Below are positions 21,382-30,483 of a DNA stretch of 64,000 nucleotides, piece after piece. The notes beneath the pieces were generated by a model, which ran no database searches, was not told the DNA's origin, and saw only the letters and a list, made by a program, of their open reading frames with translations. The stretch comes from Clavibacter tessellarius (lineage in GTDB: Bacteria > Actinomycetota > Actinomycetes > Actinomycetales > Microbacteriaceae). The position numbers and the translations under genes are program-made. The stretch covers positions 1 to 64,000 of the forward strand of contig NZ_LQXA01000035.1 of NCBI RefSeq assembly GCF_001618005.1. Direction: 5' to 3'. Positions within the stretch are counted from its first letter, which is position 1. Each line of letters begins with the position of its first letter.

Positions 21382-22286
21382 GGCCCGAACCACCCGAGGT
21401 CGACCGCGTCGCCGCCTCCCAGGCCGCGGTCGCCGCGCGCCGGGCCCGCGCCGAGGTGAAGCACGACATCGTCACGGGGGAGCGCACCCCGCTCGGCGTG
21501 CTCGACGCGTCCGCGGATCCCGCCCGCCGCGCCGAGGCCACCCTCCGCGTCACCGAGTTCCTCACGAGCATCCCGAACATCGGCCCCACCAAGCTCGAGC
21601 GGATCCTCGGCGAGCTCGGCATCTCCACGGCCAAGCGCCTCGGCGGCCTCGGCGTGCACCAGCGCGTGCGCCTCACGCGCTTCCTCGAGGAGTGGCAGGC
21701 CGCGAAGCAGATCGTGGAGCCGAGCCGCCTCGTCGTGCTCGCCGGCCCCACGGCCGTCGGCAAGGGCACCGTATCCACCTTCATCCGCGAGAACGAGCCC
21801 GACGTGCTCCTCTCCGTCTCCGCCACCACGCGCGCGCCGCGTCCCGGCGAGGTCGAGGGCGTCAACTACTACTTCGTGTCCGACGCGGAGTTCGACCGCA
21901 TGGTCGAGCACGGCGAGCTCCTCGAGTGGGCCACCGTGCACAACGCGCACCGCTACGGCACGCCGCGCGCGCCCATCGACGTGGCGCTGGCCGAGGGCCG
22001 GAGCGTGCTGCTGGAGATCGACATCCAGGGCGCCCGCCAGGTGAAGGCCGCCATGCCGGAGGCCAGGCTGGTGTTCCTGCTGCCGCCCACCTGGGAGGAG
22101 CTGGTGCGCCGACTGGTCGGCCGCGGCACCGAGGGGCCCGAGGAGCAGCAGCGTCGGCTCGACACCGCGAAGGTCGAGCTGGCCGCCCAGGACGAGTTCG
22201 ACCACCTCGTCGTCAACCGCGATGTCGCGGAGGCGGCGCGCGAGGTCGTAGACTTGATGAAATCCAGGAAGGCCGTCGGTCCATGA
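21378..22286 (+). CDS. gmk: Fusion of an mIHF-type nucleoid protein with guanylate kinase
   Basis: One unbroken 302-residue frame holding two proteins. Residues about 1-110 match the mycobacterial/streptomycete integration host factor (mIHF/sIHF): a charged lead with RRARAEVK, then the helix-two-turn-helix [19 protein letters not shown] and [11 protein letters not shown]-like [19 protein letters not shown]. Residues about 118-302 are guanylate kinase (GMP to GDP): P-loop GPTAVGKG (123-130), [30 protein letters not shown]. In Streptomyces the two are separate neighbouring genes. An in-frame GTG at about 21714 could also start a free kinase, but it lacks a good ribosome site. The ATG overlaps pyrF, so expression follows the pyr operon. 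Confidence 0.9.
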   Translation: MRPEPPEVDRVAASQAAVAARRARAEVKHDIVTGERTPLGVLDASADPARRAEATLRVTEFLTSIPNIGPTKLERILGELGISTAKRLGGLGVHQRVRLTRFLEEWQAAKQIVEPSRLVVLAGPTAVGKGTVSTFIRENEPDVLLSVSATTRAPRPGEVEGVNYYFVSDAEFDRMVEHGELLEWATVHNAHRYGTPRAPIDVALAEGRSVLLEIDIQGARQVKAAMPEARLVFLLPPTWEELVRRLVGRGTEGPEEQQRRLDTAKVELAAQDEFDHLVVNRDVAEAAREVVDLMKSRKAVGP

Positions 22287-22306
22287 CACGGACCCGTGCG
22301 GCCTTC
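22268..22306 (+). terminator. Hairpin spanning the gmk stop codon, before rpoZ
   Basis: GAAGGCCG (22268-22275) pairs with CGGCCTTC (22299-22306), and inner GGTCC (22278-22282) pairs with GGACC (22290-22294); the gmk stop lies in the loop. TTCC follows the stem. It could act as a partial terminator, an mRNA-end stabiliser or an attenuator between gmk and rpoZ. Confidence 0.5.
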
Positions 22307-22334
22307 TTCCATGCAATGAGGAAGCGGCACATCC

Positions 22335-22604
22335 ATGGTTGACAAGACCCAGGGCATCATCGACCCGCCCATCGACGAGCTCCTCTCGAAGGTCGACTCG
22401 AAGTACGCGCTCGTGATCTTCGCCTCCAAGCGGGCCCGCCAGATCAACGACTACTACGCCGACCTCCACGAGGGCAGCCTGTTCGACAACGTCGGACCGC
22501 TCGTCGACTCCACCATCGACGACAAGCCCCTCTCGGTCGCCATGCACGAGATCAACGAGGACAAGCTCGTCGCCACGCCCATCGTGGAGCCCGCGGCCTC
22601 CTAG
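22335..22604 (+). CDS. rpoZ: RNA polymerase omega subunit
   Basis: The small subunit that helps assemble beta' into RNA polymerase. The 89 residues carry the typical core [20 protein letters not shown], the ARQINDYY segment, and a C-terminal [14 protein letters not shown], the actinobacterial form. A GAGGAAG ribosome site lies about 12 bases before the ATG. It lies in its usual place between gmk and coaBC, separated from gmk by a hairpin that may lower read-through. Confidence 0.95.
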   Translation: MVDKTQGIIDPPIDELLSKVDSKYALVIFASKRARQINDYYADLHEGSLFDNVGPLVDSTIDDKPLSVAMHEINEDKLVATPIVEPAAS

Positions 22605-22682
22605 CCGCCCGCCGTCCCGGATGCCCCGCGCCGACCGCACCCCGCACGCCCTCCCGGCCCCCGAGCCCCGGAGCGCCGCCGC

Positions 22683-23900
22683 GTGATGGTCGTCGTGGGC
22701 ATCACGGGCGGCATCGCGGCGTACAAGGCCGTCGGCGTGGTCCGGGGCCTCGTGCTCCTCGGCCACGACGTGCACGTCGTGCCCACCGAGGCCGCGCTCC
22801 GCTTCGTCGGGAAGCCCACGCTGGAGGCCGTGAGCCGCAACCCCGTCACGAGCGACCTCTACGACGGGGTCTCCGAGGTCCGCCACGTGGCGCTCGGCCA
22901 GAAGGCCGACCTCATCGTCGTCGCCCCGGCCACCGCGCACACGCTCGCGTCCATGGCCCTCGGCCTCTCGGACGACCTGCTCGGCACCACGATCCTCGCC
23001 AGCCGCGCGCCCCTCGTCGTCGCGCCCGCGATGCACACCGAGATGTGGCAGCACCCGGCCACCCAGGCCAACGCGGTCCTCCTGCGCTCCCGCGGCGCGA
23101 CCCTCGTCGGCCCCACCTCGGGACGGCTCACCGGCACCGACTCCGGGCCCGGCCGCATGGCCGAGGTGGAGGACGTCATCGCCGCGGCCCTCGCCGCCGT
23201 CCGCCCGGGCGGACGCGACCTCGAGGGCCGCCGCGTCCTCGTCTCGGCCGGCGGCACGCGCGAGCCGCTGGACCCCGTGCGCTTCCTCGGCAACCGCTCG
23301 TCCGGCCGCCAGGGCGTCGCCCTCGCGACGGCCGCGCGCGACCGCGGCGCCGACGTCGTGCTCGTCGCCGCGCACCTCGAGGTGACAGCGCCCGCCGGCG
23401 TCCGCGTCGTGCCCGTGTCGACCGCGCTCGAGCTCTCCGACGCCATGGTCCGCGAGGCGGACGACGCCGACGTCGTCATCATGGCCGCGGCCGTCGCCGA
23501 CTACCGGCCCGTCCGGGTGTCGGAGGGCAAGATCAAGAAGGACGAGGCGGGGGAGTCGCTCTCCGTCGAGCTCGTGCGGAACCCGGACGTGCTCCAGCGG
23601 CTCGCGGCGGACGCCGCCGTGCCGCGCGCGGACGGCTCGCGTCGCGTGGTCGTCGGCTTCGCGGCGGAGACCGAGGAGGACCCGGCGGAGCTGGTGCGCA
23701 TCGGCCGCGCGAAGCTCGCCCGGAAGGGCTGTGACCTGCTCGTCCTCAACAGGGTGGGGTGGTCCGAGGGGTTCGCCACAGAGGGCAACGCGATCACGGT
23801 GCTCGGGAGGTCCGGCGATACACTGGCCGAGGCCTCCGGCTCCAAGGAGCAGGTGGCCCATCGAATTCTCGACGTAGTGGGTCTGCCGACTCCGCGGTAA
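22683..23900 (+). CDS. coaBC: Bifunctional phosphopantothenoylcysteine decarboxylase / synthetase
   Basis: Carries out two consecutive coenzyme A steps: CTP-dependent joining of cysteine to phosphopantothenate (CoaB, C-terminal half) and FMN-dependent decarboxylation (CoaC, N-terminal half). 405 residues. CoaC motifs: GITGGIAAYK, the catalytic His in EVRHVALG, and PAMHTEMW, where His replaces the Asn of the classic PAMN motif, as in mycobacteria. CoaB motifs: SAGGTREPLDPVRFLGN and the AAVADYRP and KIKKDEAG segments. The start may be the GTG at 22683 or the ATG next to it. No clear promoter or terminator is seen in the 78 bases upstream. Confidence 0.94.
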   Translation: MMVVVGITGGIAAYKAVGVVRGLVLLGHDVHVVPTEAALRFVGKPTLEAVSRNPVTSDLYDGVSEVRHVALGQKADLIVVAPATAHTLASMALGLSDDLLGTTILASRAPLVVAPAMHTEMWQHPATQANAVLLRSRGATLVGPTSGRLTGTDSGPGRMAEVEDVIAAALAAVRPGGRDLEGRRVLVSAGGTREPLDPVRFLGNRSSGRQGVALATAARDRGADVVLVAAHLEVTAPAGVRVVPVSTALELSDAMVREADDADVVIMAAAVADYRPVRVSEGKIKKDEAGESLSVELVRNPDVLQRLAADAAVPRADGSRRVVVGFAAETEEDPAELVRIGRAKLARKGCDLLVLNRVGWSEGFATEGNAITVLGRSGDTLAEASGSKEQVAHRILDVVGLPTPR

Positions 23901-23951
23901 CGACTCCGCGGCAGCGATGGGCGGGCGCCACGCGATCCCCTGGAGGCCTCT

Positions 23952-25163
23952 GTGACCGACCTGCGCCTGTTCACCTCCGAGTCCGTCACCGAGGGCCACC
24001 CCGACAAGATCTGCGACCAGATCTCGGACAGCATCCTCGACGCGCTCCTGGCGCAGGACCCGTCGAGCCGCGCCGCCGTCGAGACGCTCGTCACCACGGG
24101 CCTCGTGCACGTCGCCGGCGAGGTCACCACGTCCGGCTACGTGGACATCCCGCAGATCGTCCGCGACCGCATCCGGGACATCGGCTACGACTCGTCCGAG
24201 GTCGGGTTCGACGGCAGCAACTGCGGCGTCACGGTCTCCATCGGCGCGCAGTCGCCCGACATCGCGCAGGGCGTCGACCGCTCGTACGAGTCGCGGTCGG
24301 GGACTGCGTCCACCGACGCGCACGACCTCCAGGGCGCGGGCGACCAGGGCCTCATGTTCGGCTACGCGTCGCGCGACACCCCCGTGTTCCTGCCGCTCCC
24401 CATCTACCTCGCGCACCGGCTCGCCGAGCGCCTCGCAGCCGTCCGCCACTCGGGCGAGCTGTCGTACCTCCGGCCGGACGGCAAGACGCAGGTCACCATC
24501 GGCTACGACGGGCTCGTGCCGCGCACGGTCGACACGGTCGTGCTGTCCACGCAGCACGGGCCGCAGGTCTCCCAGGACGACCTCCGCCGCGAGGTCGAGG
24601 AGCACGTCATCCGCCCGGTGCTCGCGCAGGCGGCGGAGATCGGCATCGAGCTCGACTCGCGCGAGGCGACGATGCTCATCAACCCCACCGGCAAGTTCGA
24701 GATCGGCGGGCCGAAGGGCGACGCCGGGCTCACCGGCCGCAAGATCATCGTCGACACGTACGGCGGCTTCAGCCGACACGGCGGCGGCGCGTTCAGCGGC
24801 AAGGACCCGTCGAAGGTCGACCGCAGCGCCGCGTACGCCATGCGCTGGGTCGCGAAGAACGCGGTCGCCGCGGGCCTCGCCGACCGGCTCGAGGTGCAGG
24901 TCGCGTACGCGATCGGCAAGGCCGCGCCCGTGGGGCTCTACGTCGAGACGTTCGGCACGGCGCACGTGCCCGAGGAGCGCATCGTGCGCGCCATCCGCGA
25001 GACCTTCGACCTGCGTCCCGCGGCCATCGTCGAGCAGCTGGACCTGCTCCGCCCCATCTACGCGCAGACCGCCGCCTACGGGCACTTCGGGCGCGAGCTG
25101 CCGGACTTCACCTGGGAGGCGCTCGACCGTGTCGCCGACCTGCAGAGCGCCGCGGGGCTCTGA
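23952..25163 (+). CDS. metK: S-adenosylmethionine synthetase
   Basis: Forms SAM from methionine and ATP. The 403 residues open at a GTG preceded by a GGAGG site. Signatures are [17 protein letters not shown] at the N-terminus, the P-loop-like [11 protein letters not shown], and the C-terminal phosphate motif beginning [19 protein letters not shown]. The 51 bases before it show no SAM-responsive riboswitch. It lies in its standard actinobacterial place between coaBC and priA. Confidence 0.97.
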   Translation: MTDLRLFTSESVTEGHPDKICDQISDSILDALLAQDPSSRAAVETLVTTGLVHVAGEVTTSGYVDIPQIVRDRIRDIGYDSSEVGFDGSNCGVTVSIGAQSPDIAQGVDRSYESRSGTASTDAHDLQGAGDQGLMFGYASRDTPVFLPLPIYLAHRLAERLAAVRHSGELSYLRPDGKTQVTIGYDGLVPRTVDTVVLSTQHGPQVSQDDLRREVEEHVIRPVLAQAAEIGIELDSREATMLINPTGKFEIGGPKGDAGLTGRKIIVDTYGGFSRHGGGAFSGKDPSKVDRSAAYAMRWVAKNAVAAGLADRLEVQVAYAIGKAAPVGLYVETFGTAHVPEERIVRAIRETFDLRPAAIVEQLDLLRPIYAQTAAYGHFGRELPDFTWEALDRVADLQSAAGL

Positions 25164-25205
25164 CGCGACCAGCCGCGCGGGTCGCCCCGTGACCGGGGGC
25201 GCGCG

Positions 25206-27266
25206 ATGACCGCGGGGGAGACCGCGCCCGTCGGCGGATCCGCGACCACGGACGCCGCGTCCGGCGCGCGCCCGCCCGTGGTGCGGGTGATGGTGGACTC
25301 GCCGCTCCCGCAGCTCGACCGGCTATTCGACTACGCGGTGCCCGAGGCGCTGCGCGCGACGTGCGTGCCCGGCGTCCGCGTGCGCGTGCCGCTGCGCTCG
25401 GCGGGACGCGTGGCCGACGGCTACGTCATCGAGGTCGGCGACGGGCAGGGCTACGACGGCGCGCTCAGCGAGGTCGAGCAGGTCGTGTCGCCGCTGCCCG
25501 TGCTGCGGCCGGAGGTCTGGGCGCTCGCGCGCGCCGTGGCGAATCGGCAGGCGGGCACGGCGTCCGACGTCGTGCGGCTGGCGGTGCCGCCGCGGCAGGT
25601 GCGCGTGGAGAAGGCGCACCTCGCGGGCCTCGCGGCGGCTGCCGACGCCGGCGATCGGACGGACGATGCCGAGGCCGCTCCGGTCGGGGACCCCGCCCTG
25701 CCTCCGATCGACGGCTACGCCCCCGGCTCGCTCGACGCCGTGGTCGACGCGTCCGGACGCGCGTCCGTCGACGCGATCCCCGAGGTCGTCGAGCTGCCCG
25801 GCGGCGCATGGGCCGGGCGCTGGGCCGTCACGCTCGCGCAGGCCGCCGTCCGGGTGCTCGCGTCGGGCCGCAGCAGCGTCCTCGTCGTGCCCGACTACCG
25901 CGACCAGGACCAGCTGGAGACGGCGCTCCGGGCCCACGCGCCCGCCGGATCCGTCATCCGCACCGATGCCCGCCAGTCCGGCCCCGACCGCTACCGCGCG
26001 TTCCTCCAGGGGCTCGGCGAGGAGCCGCGCATCGTCGTCGGCAACCGCTCCGCCGTCTACGCGCCCGCCGCGTGCCTCGGCCTCATCGCGCTGTGGGACG
26101 AGGGCGACCCGTTGCACGCCGAGCCGCTCAGCCCCTACGCGCACGCCCGCGACGTGGCGCTCCTCCGCACGCAGCAGCAGGGCACGGCGCTCGTCCTCCT
26201 CGCCCACTCGCGGAGCACGGAGGTCGAGCGGCTCGTCGCGATCGGCCACCTGGGGAGCGTCACGCCCGCCGTGAACCGGCCTCCGCGCGTCATCCCTACC
26301 ACGTCGCAGACGGGTGACGAGGGCTTCGCGCGCCAGGCGCGCATCCCCTCGGGCGCGTGGCGCGCCGCCAAGGACGCGGTGGAGCACGGGCCGGTGCTGA
26401 TCCAGGTCGCCCGCCCCGGCTACGCGCCGCTCGTGGCCTGCCGTGCGTGCCGGCAGGCCGCGCGCTGCACCGTGTGCACCGGCCCGCTCGGCATGTCCAC
26501 CGCCACGAGCACGCCCACGTGCGGCTGGTGCGGCCACCTCGCCGGCGACTGGACGTGCGCCAACTGCGGATCCGACGAGCTGCGCCTCGTCACCATCGGC
26601 GCGGGCCGCACCGCGGAGGAGCTCGGCCGCGCGTTCCCCGGCGTGCAGGTCGTGGTCGCCGACGGCGAGCGCCAGGTGCAGGAGGTGGACGCGGAGTCGC
26701 GGCTCGTGGTCGCGACGCGCGGCGCGGAGCCCGTGGCGGCGGGCGGCTACCGCGCGATCCTCCTGCTCGACGGCGAGCGGATGCTCGCGCGCGAGAGCCT
26801 GCGGGTGGGGGAGGACGTGCTCCGCCAGTGGTCGAACGCCGCCGCCCTCGCCGCACCGCGCGCGCCCGTGATGCTCGTGGGCGTCGGCGGGCAGGTCGCC
26901 CGGGCGCTCGCCACCTGGCAGCAGCCGCGGTACGCGCGCGAGGAGCTGCTCGAGCGCCGCGCCCTGCGCTTCCCGCCCGCGGTGCGCGCCGCGAGCGTCG
27001 AGGGCCTGCCGGATGCGGTCGGGGCGGCCGTCGAGCGCCTGGCCGGGATCGAGGGCGTCGACGTGCTCGGCCCCGTGCCCACCGAGCAGGGCCGCGTGCG
27101 CGCCATCGTCCGGCTCGACTACGCCCGGGGCGCCGACGCGGCGCGGGAGCTGCGGGCGGCCGTCGTGCGCAACGCCTCGAGCCGCCGCAAGCCGGTCGCG
27201 GGCCGCACCGGGTTCCGGCCCACGGTCCCCCTCCGTGTACGGTTCGACGACACGGGGCTGTTCTGA
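25206..27266 (+). CDS. priA: Probable replication-restart protein PriA, lacking helicase motifs
   Basis: A homologue of primosomal protein N', 686 residues. The N-terminal 3'-DNA-binding domain (PLPQLDRLFDYAVPEAL, then RVRVPLRSAGRVADGY) and a zinc module of eight cysteines (about 412-455, CRACRQAARCTVC then CGWCG and CANCG) are intact. The Walker A motif GxxGxGKT is absent. The DEEH box is replaced by WDEGDPLHAEP, so ATP-driven unwinding is not expected. Such degenerate PriA is known throughout the actinobacteria, and it may still act as a fork-loading scaffold. Its stop shares a base with a possible 38-codon reading frame that leads to fmt. Confidence 0.85.
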   Translation: MTAGETAPVGGSATTDAASGARPPVVRVMVDSPLPQLDRLFDYAVPEALRATCVPGVRVRVPLRSAGRVADGYVIEVGDGQGYDGALSEVEQVVSPLPVLRPEVWALARAVANRQAGTASDVVRLAVPPRQVRVEKAHLAGLAAAADAGDRTDDAEAAPVGDPALPPIDGYAPGSLDAVVDASGRASVDAIPEVVELPGGAWAGRWAVTLAQAAVRVLASGRSSVLVVPDYRDQDQLETALRAHAPAGSVIRTDARQSGPDRYRAFLQGLGEEPRIVVGNRSAVYAPAACLGLIALWDEGDPLHAEPLSPYAHARDVALLRTQQQGTALVLLAHSRSTEVERLVAIGHLGSVTPAVNRPPRVIPTTSQTGDEGFARQARIPSGAWRAAKDAVEHGPVLIQVARPGYAPLVACRACRQAARCTVCTGPLGMSTATSTPTCGWCGHLAGDWTCANCGSDELRLVTIGAGRTAEELGRAFPGVQVVVADGERQVQEVDAESRLVVATRGAEPVAAGGYRAILLLDGERMLARESLRVGEDVLRQWSNAAALAAPRAPVMLVGVGGQVARALATWQQPRYAREELLERRALRFPPAVRAASVEGLPDAVGAAVERLAGIEGVDVLGPVPTEQGRVRAIVRLDYARGADAARELRAAVVRNASSRRKPVAGRTGFRPTVPLRVRFDDTGLF

Positions 27267-27382
27267 TGCACGTCGCCCACGCCGCCCGCCCTGCCGCCGC
27301 GGACCGCTGCGCCGCCCCGGCCGCCGCCGCCTCCGCCCGCCCCGCCCACCCGCACGTCGTCCCCGGAAGGGACCCGCAATGA
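27266..27382 (+). CDS. Possible small linker ORF between priA and fmt
   Basis: A 38-codon frame starts with the ATG that overlaps the priA stop (TGATG) and ends at a TGA overlapping the fmt ATG (ATGA). The peptide is Ala/Pro/His-rich with no recognisable domain. The exact overlaps at both ends suggest a translation bridge coupling fmt to priA, but stop codons are rare at this GC content and the frame could be chance. A GGAAGGGA site within it serves fmt directly. Confidence 0.2.
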   Translation: MHVAHAARPAAADRCAAPAAAASARPAHPHVVPGRDPQ

Positions 27383-28296
27383 GACTCGTCTTCGCCGGCA
27401 CGCCGCTCCCGGCCGTCCCCTCGCTCCGGCTGCTCGCCGCGTCCGGCCACGAGGTCGCCCTCGTCGTCACGCGCGCCGACGCGCCGCTCGGCCGGAAGCG
27501 CGTGCTCACCCCGTCGCCCGTCGCCGCGGAGGCCGAGCGGCTCGGGATCCCGACGCTCCGCACCAACCTCCTCGACGACGAGGCCACCGCGCGCATCGCC
27601 GCGGTCGGGGCCGACCTCGGCGTGATCGTCGCCTACGGCGGCCTGGTCCGCGAGCCGCTGCTCTCCACTCCCGCGAAGGGCTGGATCAACCTGCACTTCT
27701 CGCTGCTGCCCCGGTGGCGCGGCGCCGCCCCCGTGCAGCGGTCGATCATGGCCGGCGAGCGCGTCACGGGCGCGAGCGTCTTCCAGCTGGAGCGCGGCAT
27801 GGACACCGGGCCCGTGTTCGCGATGGAGGAACGCCCCACGGGCGAGCACGAGACGGCCGGTCACGTCCTCGACGCGCTCGCGGAGCAGGGCGCCGACCTG
27901 CTGCAACGCACGGTCGACGCCATCGGCGCGGGCACGGCCGTCGCGCGCCCGCAGGAGGGCGAGCCGACGCTCGCCCCCAAGACCACGATCGACGACGGCC
28001 GGATCGACTGGGCGCGGCCCGCGGAGGAGGTGCTCGCCCGGATCCGCGGCGTCACGCCCGAGCCCGGCGCGCACACCTCCGTGGACGACGTGCGCCTCAA
28101 GGTCCACCGCGCCGCCGCGCTGCGCGATGCCGCGCCGCTCGCGCCCGGCGCGCTCGGATCCGTCGACGGCCGCGTCGCCGTCGGCACCGCGACCCACCCG
28201 GTCGAGCTCATCCAGGTGCAGCCCGCCGGGAAGAGCGCCATGCCCGCCGCCGACTGGTGGCGCGGCATCACGAGGAAGGACGTCACCGCACGATGA
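27379..28296 (+). CDS. fmt: Methionyl-tRNA formyltransferase
   Basis: Formylates initiator Met-tRNA using 10-formyl-tetrahydrofolate. The 305 residues start at the ATG with a GGAAGGGA site about 7 bases upstream. Motifs: VFAGTP at the N-terminus, the catalytic Asn/His in NLHFSLLPRWRGAAP, the QLERGMDTGPVF segment with the catalytic Asp, and a C-terminal OB-like domain. No peptide deformylase gene is adjacent. The stop overlaps rsmB (ATGA). The coupling of fmt with an rRNA methyltransferase is usual in bacteria. Confidence 0.95.
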   Translation: MRLVFAGTPLPAVPSLRLLAASGHEVALVVTRADAPLGRKRVLTPSPVAAEAERLGIPTLRTNLLDDEATARIAAVGADLGVIVAYGGLVREPLLSTPAKGWINLHFSLLPRWRGAAPVQRSIMAGERVTGASVFQLERGMDTGPVFAMEERPTGEHETAGHVLDALAEQGADLLQRTVDAIGAGTAVARPQEGEPTLAPKTTIDDGRIDWARPAEEVLARIRGVTPEPGAHTSVDDVRLKVHRAAALRDAAPLAPGALGSVDGRVAVGTATHPVELIQVQPAGKSAMPAADWWRGITRKDVTAR

Positions 28297-29771
28297 GCGA
28301 GAGCACCGGATCCTCCGCCCGCCGGCCGGGCGGACGCCGCCCCTCGGGAGGAGGCCGCCGCGCCGACGACCGCCCCGACGTCGGCGGGCCCGCCACCGTG
28401 AGCCCCGCCCGCCGCGTCGCCTACGAGGTCGTGAGCGCGGTGCGCGAGTCGGACGCGTACGCGAACCTGCTGCTGCCCGTCCGGATCCGCCGCGCGGCCC
28501 TCTCCGCGCAGGACGCCGCGCTCGCCACCGAGCTGGCCTACGGCACGCTGCGCATGTCCGGCTACTACGACCGCGTGATCGAGCTGGCCGCCGGCCGCCC
28601 CGTCACCGCGATCGACGCCCCCATCCTCGACGTGCTGCGCCTCTCCGTGCACCAGCTCCTCAGCATGCGCGTCGCCACGCACGCCGCCGTCAACGAGGGC
28701 GTCGACATGGCGCGCGCGGTCGGATCCCGCTCCGCGACGGGCTTCGTCAACGGCGTCCTCCGCACCATCACGCGCTCGGAGCCCGCCGAGTGGCGGCAGC
28801 GCGTGCTCGACAGCGCCGCGAGCGACGACGAGCGCCTCGCGCTCGAGCACTCCCACCCCCTCTGGGTGCTGCGCGCCCTCCGCCAGGCGCTCGCCCGCGA
28901 GGGCCGCGCCGACGAGCTCGAGGACCTGCTGAGCGCCGACAACGCCGCGCCCGCCGTCAGCCTCGTCGCGCTCCCCGGCCTCGCGACCGTCGCTGAGACG
29001 GGCGAGCAGCCGGCCGCGTTCTCGCCCGTCGGCGCCTACCTCGAGGGCGGCGACCCGGTGGACGCGCCCGGCGTCGCCGAGGGCCGCGTGCGCGTGCAGG
29101 ACGAGGGCTCCCAGCTCGCCGCCCTCGCGCTCAGCCGCGCCCGGCCCGTCACCCCCGGCGAGCGCTGGCTCGACCTGTGCGCGGGCCCCGGCGGCAAGGC
29201 CGCGCTGCTCGCCGCCGAGGCCGGCCGCTCCGGCGCCCTGCTCACGGCCAACGAGCTCGTCCCCGCGCGGGCGGGACTCGTCCGCGACGCCCTCCGCGCC
29301 GTCCCCGGCGACACCGAGGTGTGGGAGGCCGACGGCACCACCGTGGGGGAGGAGCACCCGGGCGCCTTCGACCGGATCCTGCTCGACGCCCCGTGCAGCG
29401 GCCTCGGCGCCCTCCGCCGCCGGCCCGAGGCGCGCTGGCGCAAGACCCCGCGCGACGTCGCGGGCCTCGGCGCGCTCCAGACCGGCCTCATCGACTCCGC
29501 GATAGGCGCGCTCGCGCCCGGCGGGATCCTCGCCTACGTCACGTGCTCGCCTCACCTCGCCGAGACGCGCGCCATCGTGCAGGCCGCGCTGCAGCGCCAC
29601 CCGGACGTGACGGCGCTCGACACGCGCGCCGTGCTGCAGGAGGTGGCCGACGGCGACCTCGAGCTGCCCGAGGCCGACCCGGACGCGGGCGCCCGCGGAT
29701 CCAGCGTCCAGCTCTGGCCCCACCGGCACGGCACGGACGCCATGTTCATCGCCCTGCTGACCCGCCGGTAG
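28293..29771 (+). CDS. rsmB: 16S rRNA m5C967 methyltransferase RsmB
   Basis: Methylates cytosine 967 of 16S rRNA. The 492 residues start with a disordered Gly/Arg-rich tail (1-40), then a NusB-like RNA-binding domain (about 42-185, including GFVNGVLR), then the SAM-binding methyltransferase domain: DLCAGPGGKA from Asp294. The two catalytic cysteines are Cys368 in DAPCSGLG and Cys418 in VTCSPH, 50 residues apart as in E. coli RsmB. The TAG stop forms the first half of the rpe -10 box. Confidence 0.93.
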   Translation: MSESTGSSARRPGGRRPSGGGRRADDRPDVGGPATVSPARRVAYEVVSAVRESDAYANLLLPVRIRRAALSAQDAALATELAYGTLRMSGYYDRVIELAAGRPVTAIDAPILDVLRLSVHQLLSMRVATHAAVNEGVDMARAVGSRSATGFVNGVLRTITRSEPAEWRQRVLDSAASDDERLALEHSHPLWVLRALRQALAREGRADELEDLLSADNAAPAVSLVALPGLATVAETGEQPAAFSPVGAYLEGGDPVDAPGVAEGRVRVQDEGSQLAALALSRARPVTPGERWLDLCAGPGGKAALLAAEAGRSGALLTANELVPARAGLVRDALRAVPGDTEVWEADGTTVGEEHPGAFDRILLDAPCSGLGALRRRPEARWRKTPRDVAGLGALQTGLIDSAIGALAPGGILAYVTCSPHLAETRAIVQAALQRHPDVTALDTRAVLQEVADGDLELPEADPDAGARGSSVQLWPHRHGTDAMFIALLTRR

Positions 29772-29774
29772 GGT
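29769..29774 (+). promoter_or_regulatory. -10 box TAGGGT for leaderless rpe, overlapping the rsmB stop
   Basis: TAGGGT starts on the rsmB stop codon and ends six bases before the rpe ATG. No Shine-Dalgarno is seen, consistent with a leaderless mRNA. Confidence 0.55.
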
Positions 29775-29780
29775 CGGGGC

Positions 29781-30449
29781 ATGCCCGTCCGCATCGAACC
29801 GAGCATCCTGTCCGCCGACTTCGCGAACCTCGAGCGCGAGATCCAGCGCCTCGCCACGGCCGACCTCGTCCACGTCGACATCATGGACAACCACTTCGTG
29901 CCGAACCTCACGTTCGGCCTGCCGATGGTGCAGCGCCTCCAGGAGGTGACCCCGGTCCCGCTCGACATCCACCTCATGATCGACGACGTCGACCGCTGGG
30001 CCCCCGGCTACGCGGAGGCGGGCGCCGCGAGCGTCACCTTCCACGCCGAGGCCACGGAGGAGCCCGTCGCGCTGGCCCGCCGTCTCCGCGCGATCGGCGC
30101 GCGCGCCGGCATCGCGTTGAAGCCCGGCACCCCCGTCGACGACTACCTCGACCTGCTCGCCGAGTTCGACCAGGTGCTCGTGATGACGGTGGAGCCCGGC
30201 TTCGGCGGCCAGTCGTTCATGCCCGAGACGATGCCCAAGCTCCGCGCCCTCCGCTCGCGCCTCCGCGACTCCGGGCACGACGTGTGGCTGCAGGTCGACG
30301 GCGGCATCGACGTGGAGACCATCGGCCGCGCGGCCGAGGCGGGCGCCGACACGTTCGTCTCCGGATCCGGCGTCTTCCGCGGCGGCGACCCCGAGGCGTC
30401 CATCGCCGAGCTGCGCCGCGCCGCCGAGGCCCACACGCACGCGCACTGA
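29781..30449 (+). CDS. rpe: Ribulose-phosphate 3-epimerase
   Basis: Interconverts ribulose 5-phosphate and xylulose 5-phosphate in the pentose-phosphate pathway. A 222-residue TIM barrel with metal ligands in the signatures SILSADFANL, HVDIMDNHFVPN, LDIHLMI, and MTVEPGFGGQSF, plus the phosphate loop VSGSGVF. It supplies precursors for the PRPP-using pyr, his and trp pathways nearby, although that link is general rather than specific. Confidence 0.95.
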   Translation: MPVRIEPSILSADFANLEREIQRLATADLVHVDIMDNHFVPNLTFGLPMVQRLQEVTPVPLDIHLMIDDVDRWAPGYAEAGAASVTFHAEATEEPVALARRLRAIGARAGIALKPGTPVDDYLDLLAEFDQVLVMTVEPGFGGQSFMPETMPKLRALRSRLRDSGHDVWLQVDGGIDVETIGRAAEAGADTFVSGSGVFRGGDPEASIAELRRAAEAHTHAH

Positions 30450-30471
30450 CGGAGGCCCGGCGCGGATCTGC

Positions 30472-30477
30472 TTGACT
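30472..30477 (+). promoter_or_regulatory. Possible -10 box TTGACT for the FKBP gene
   Basis: TTGACT followed at once by GGATCC and then the ATG. The spacing equals that of the better TAGnnT boxes, but the second base departs from consensus. Confidence 0.4.
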
Positions 30478-30483
30478 GGATCC

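Noticed and set aside
23020-23045. CoaBC has PAMH in place of PAMN.
   Set aside because: As far as I recall this is the standard form in actinobacteria.
23901-23951. A SAM-sensing riboswitch before metK.
   Set aside because: Only 51 bases, with no paired elements resembling known SAM aptamers.
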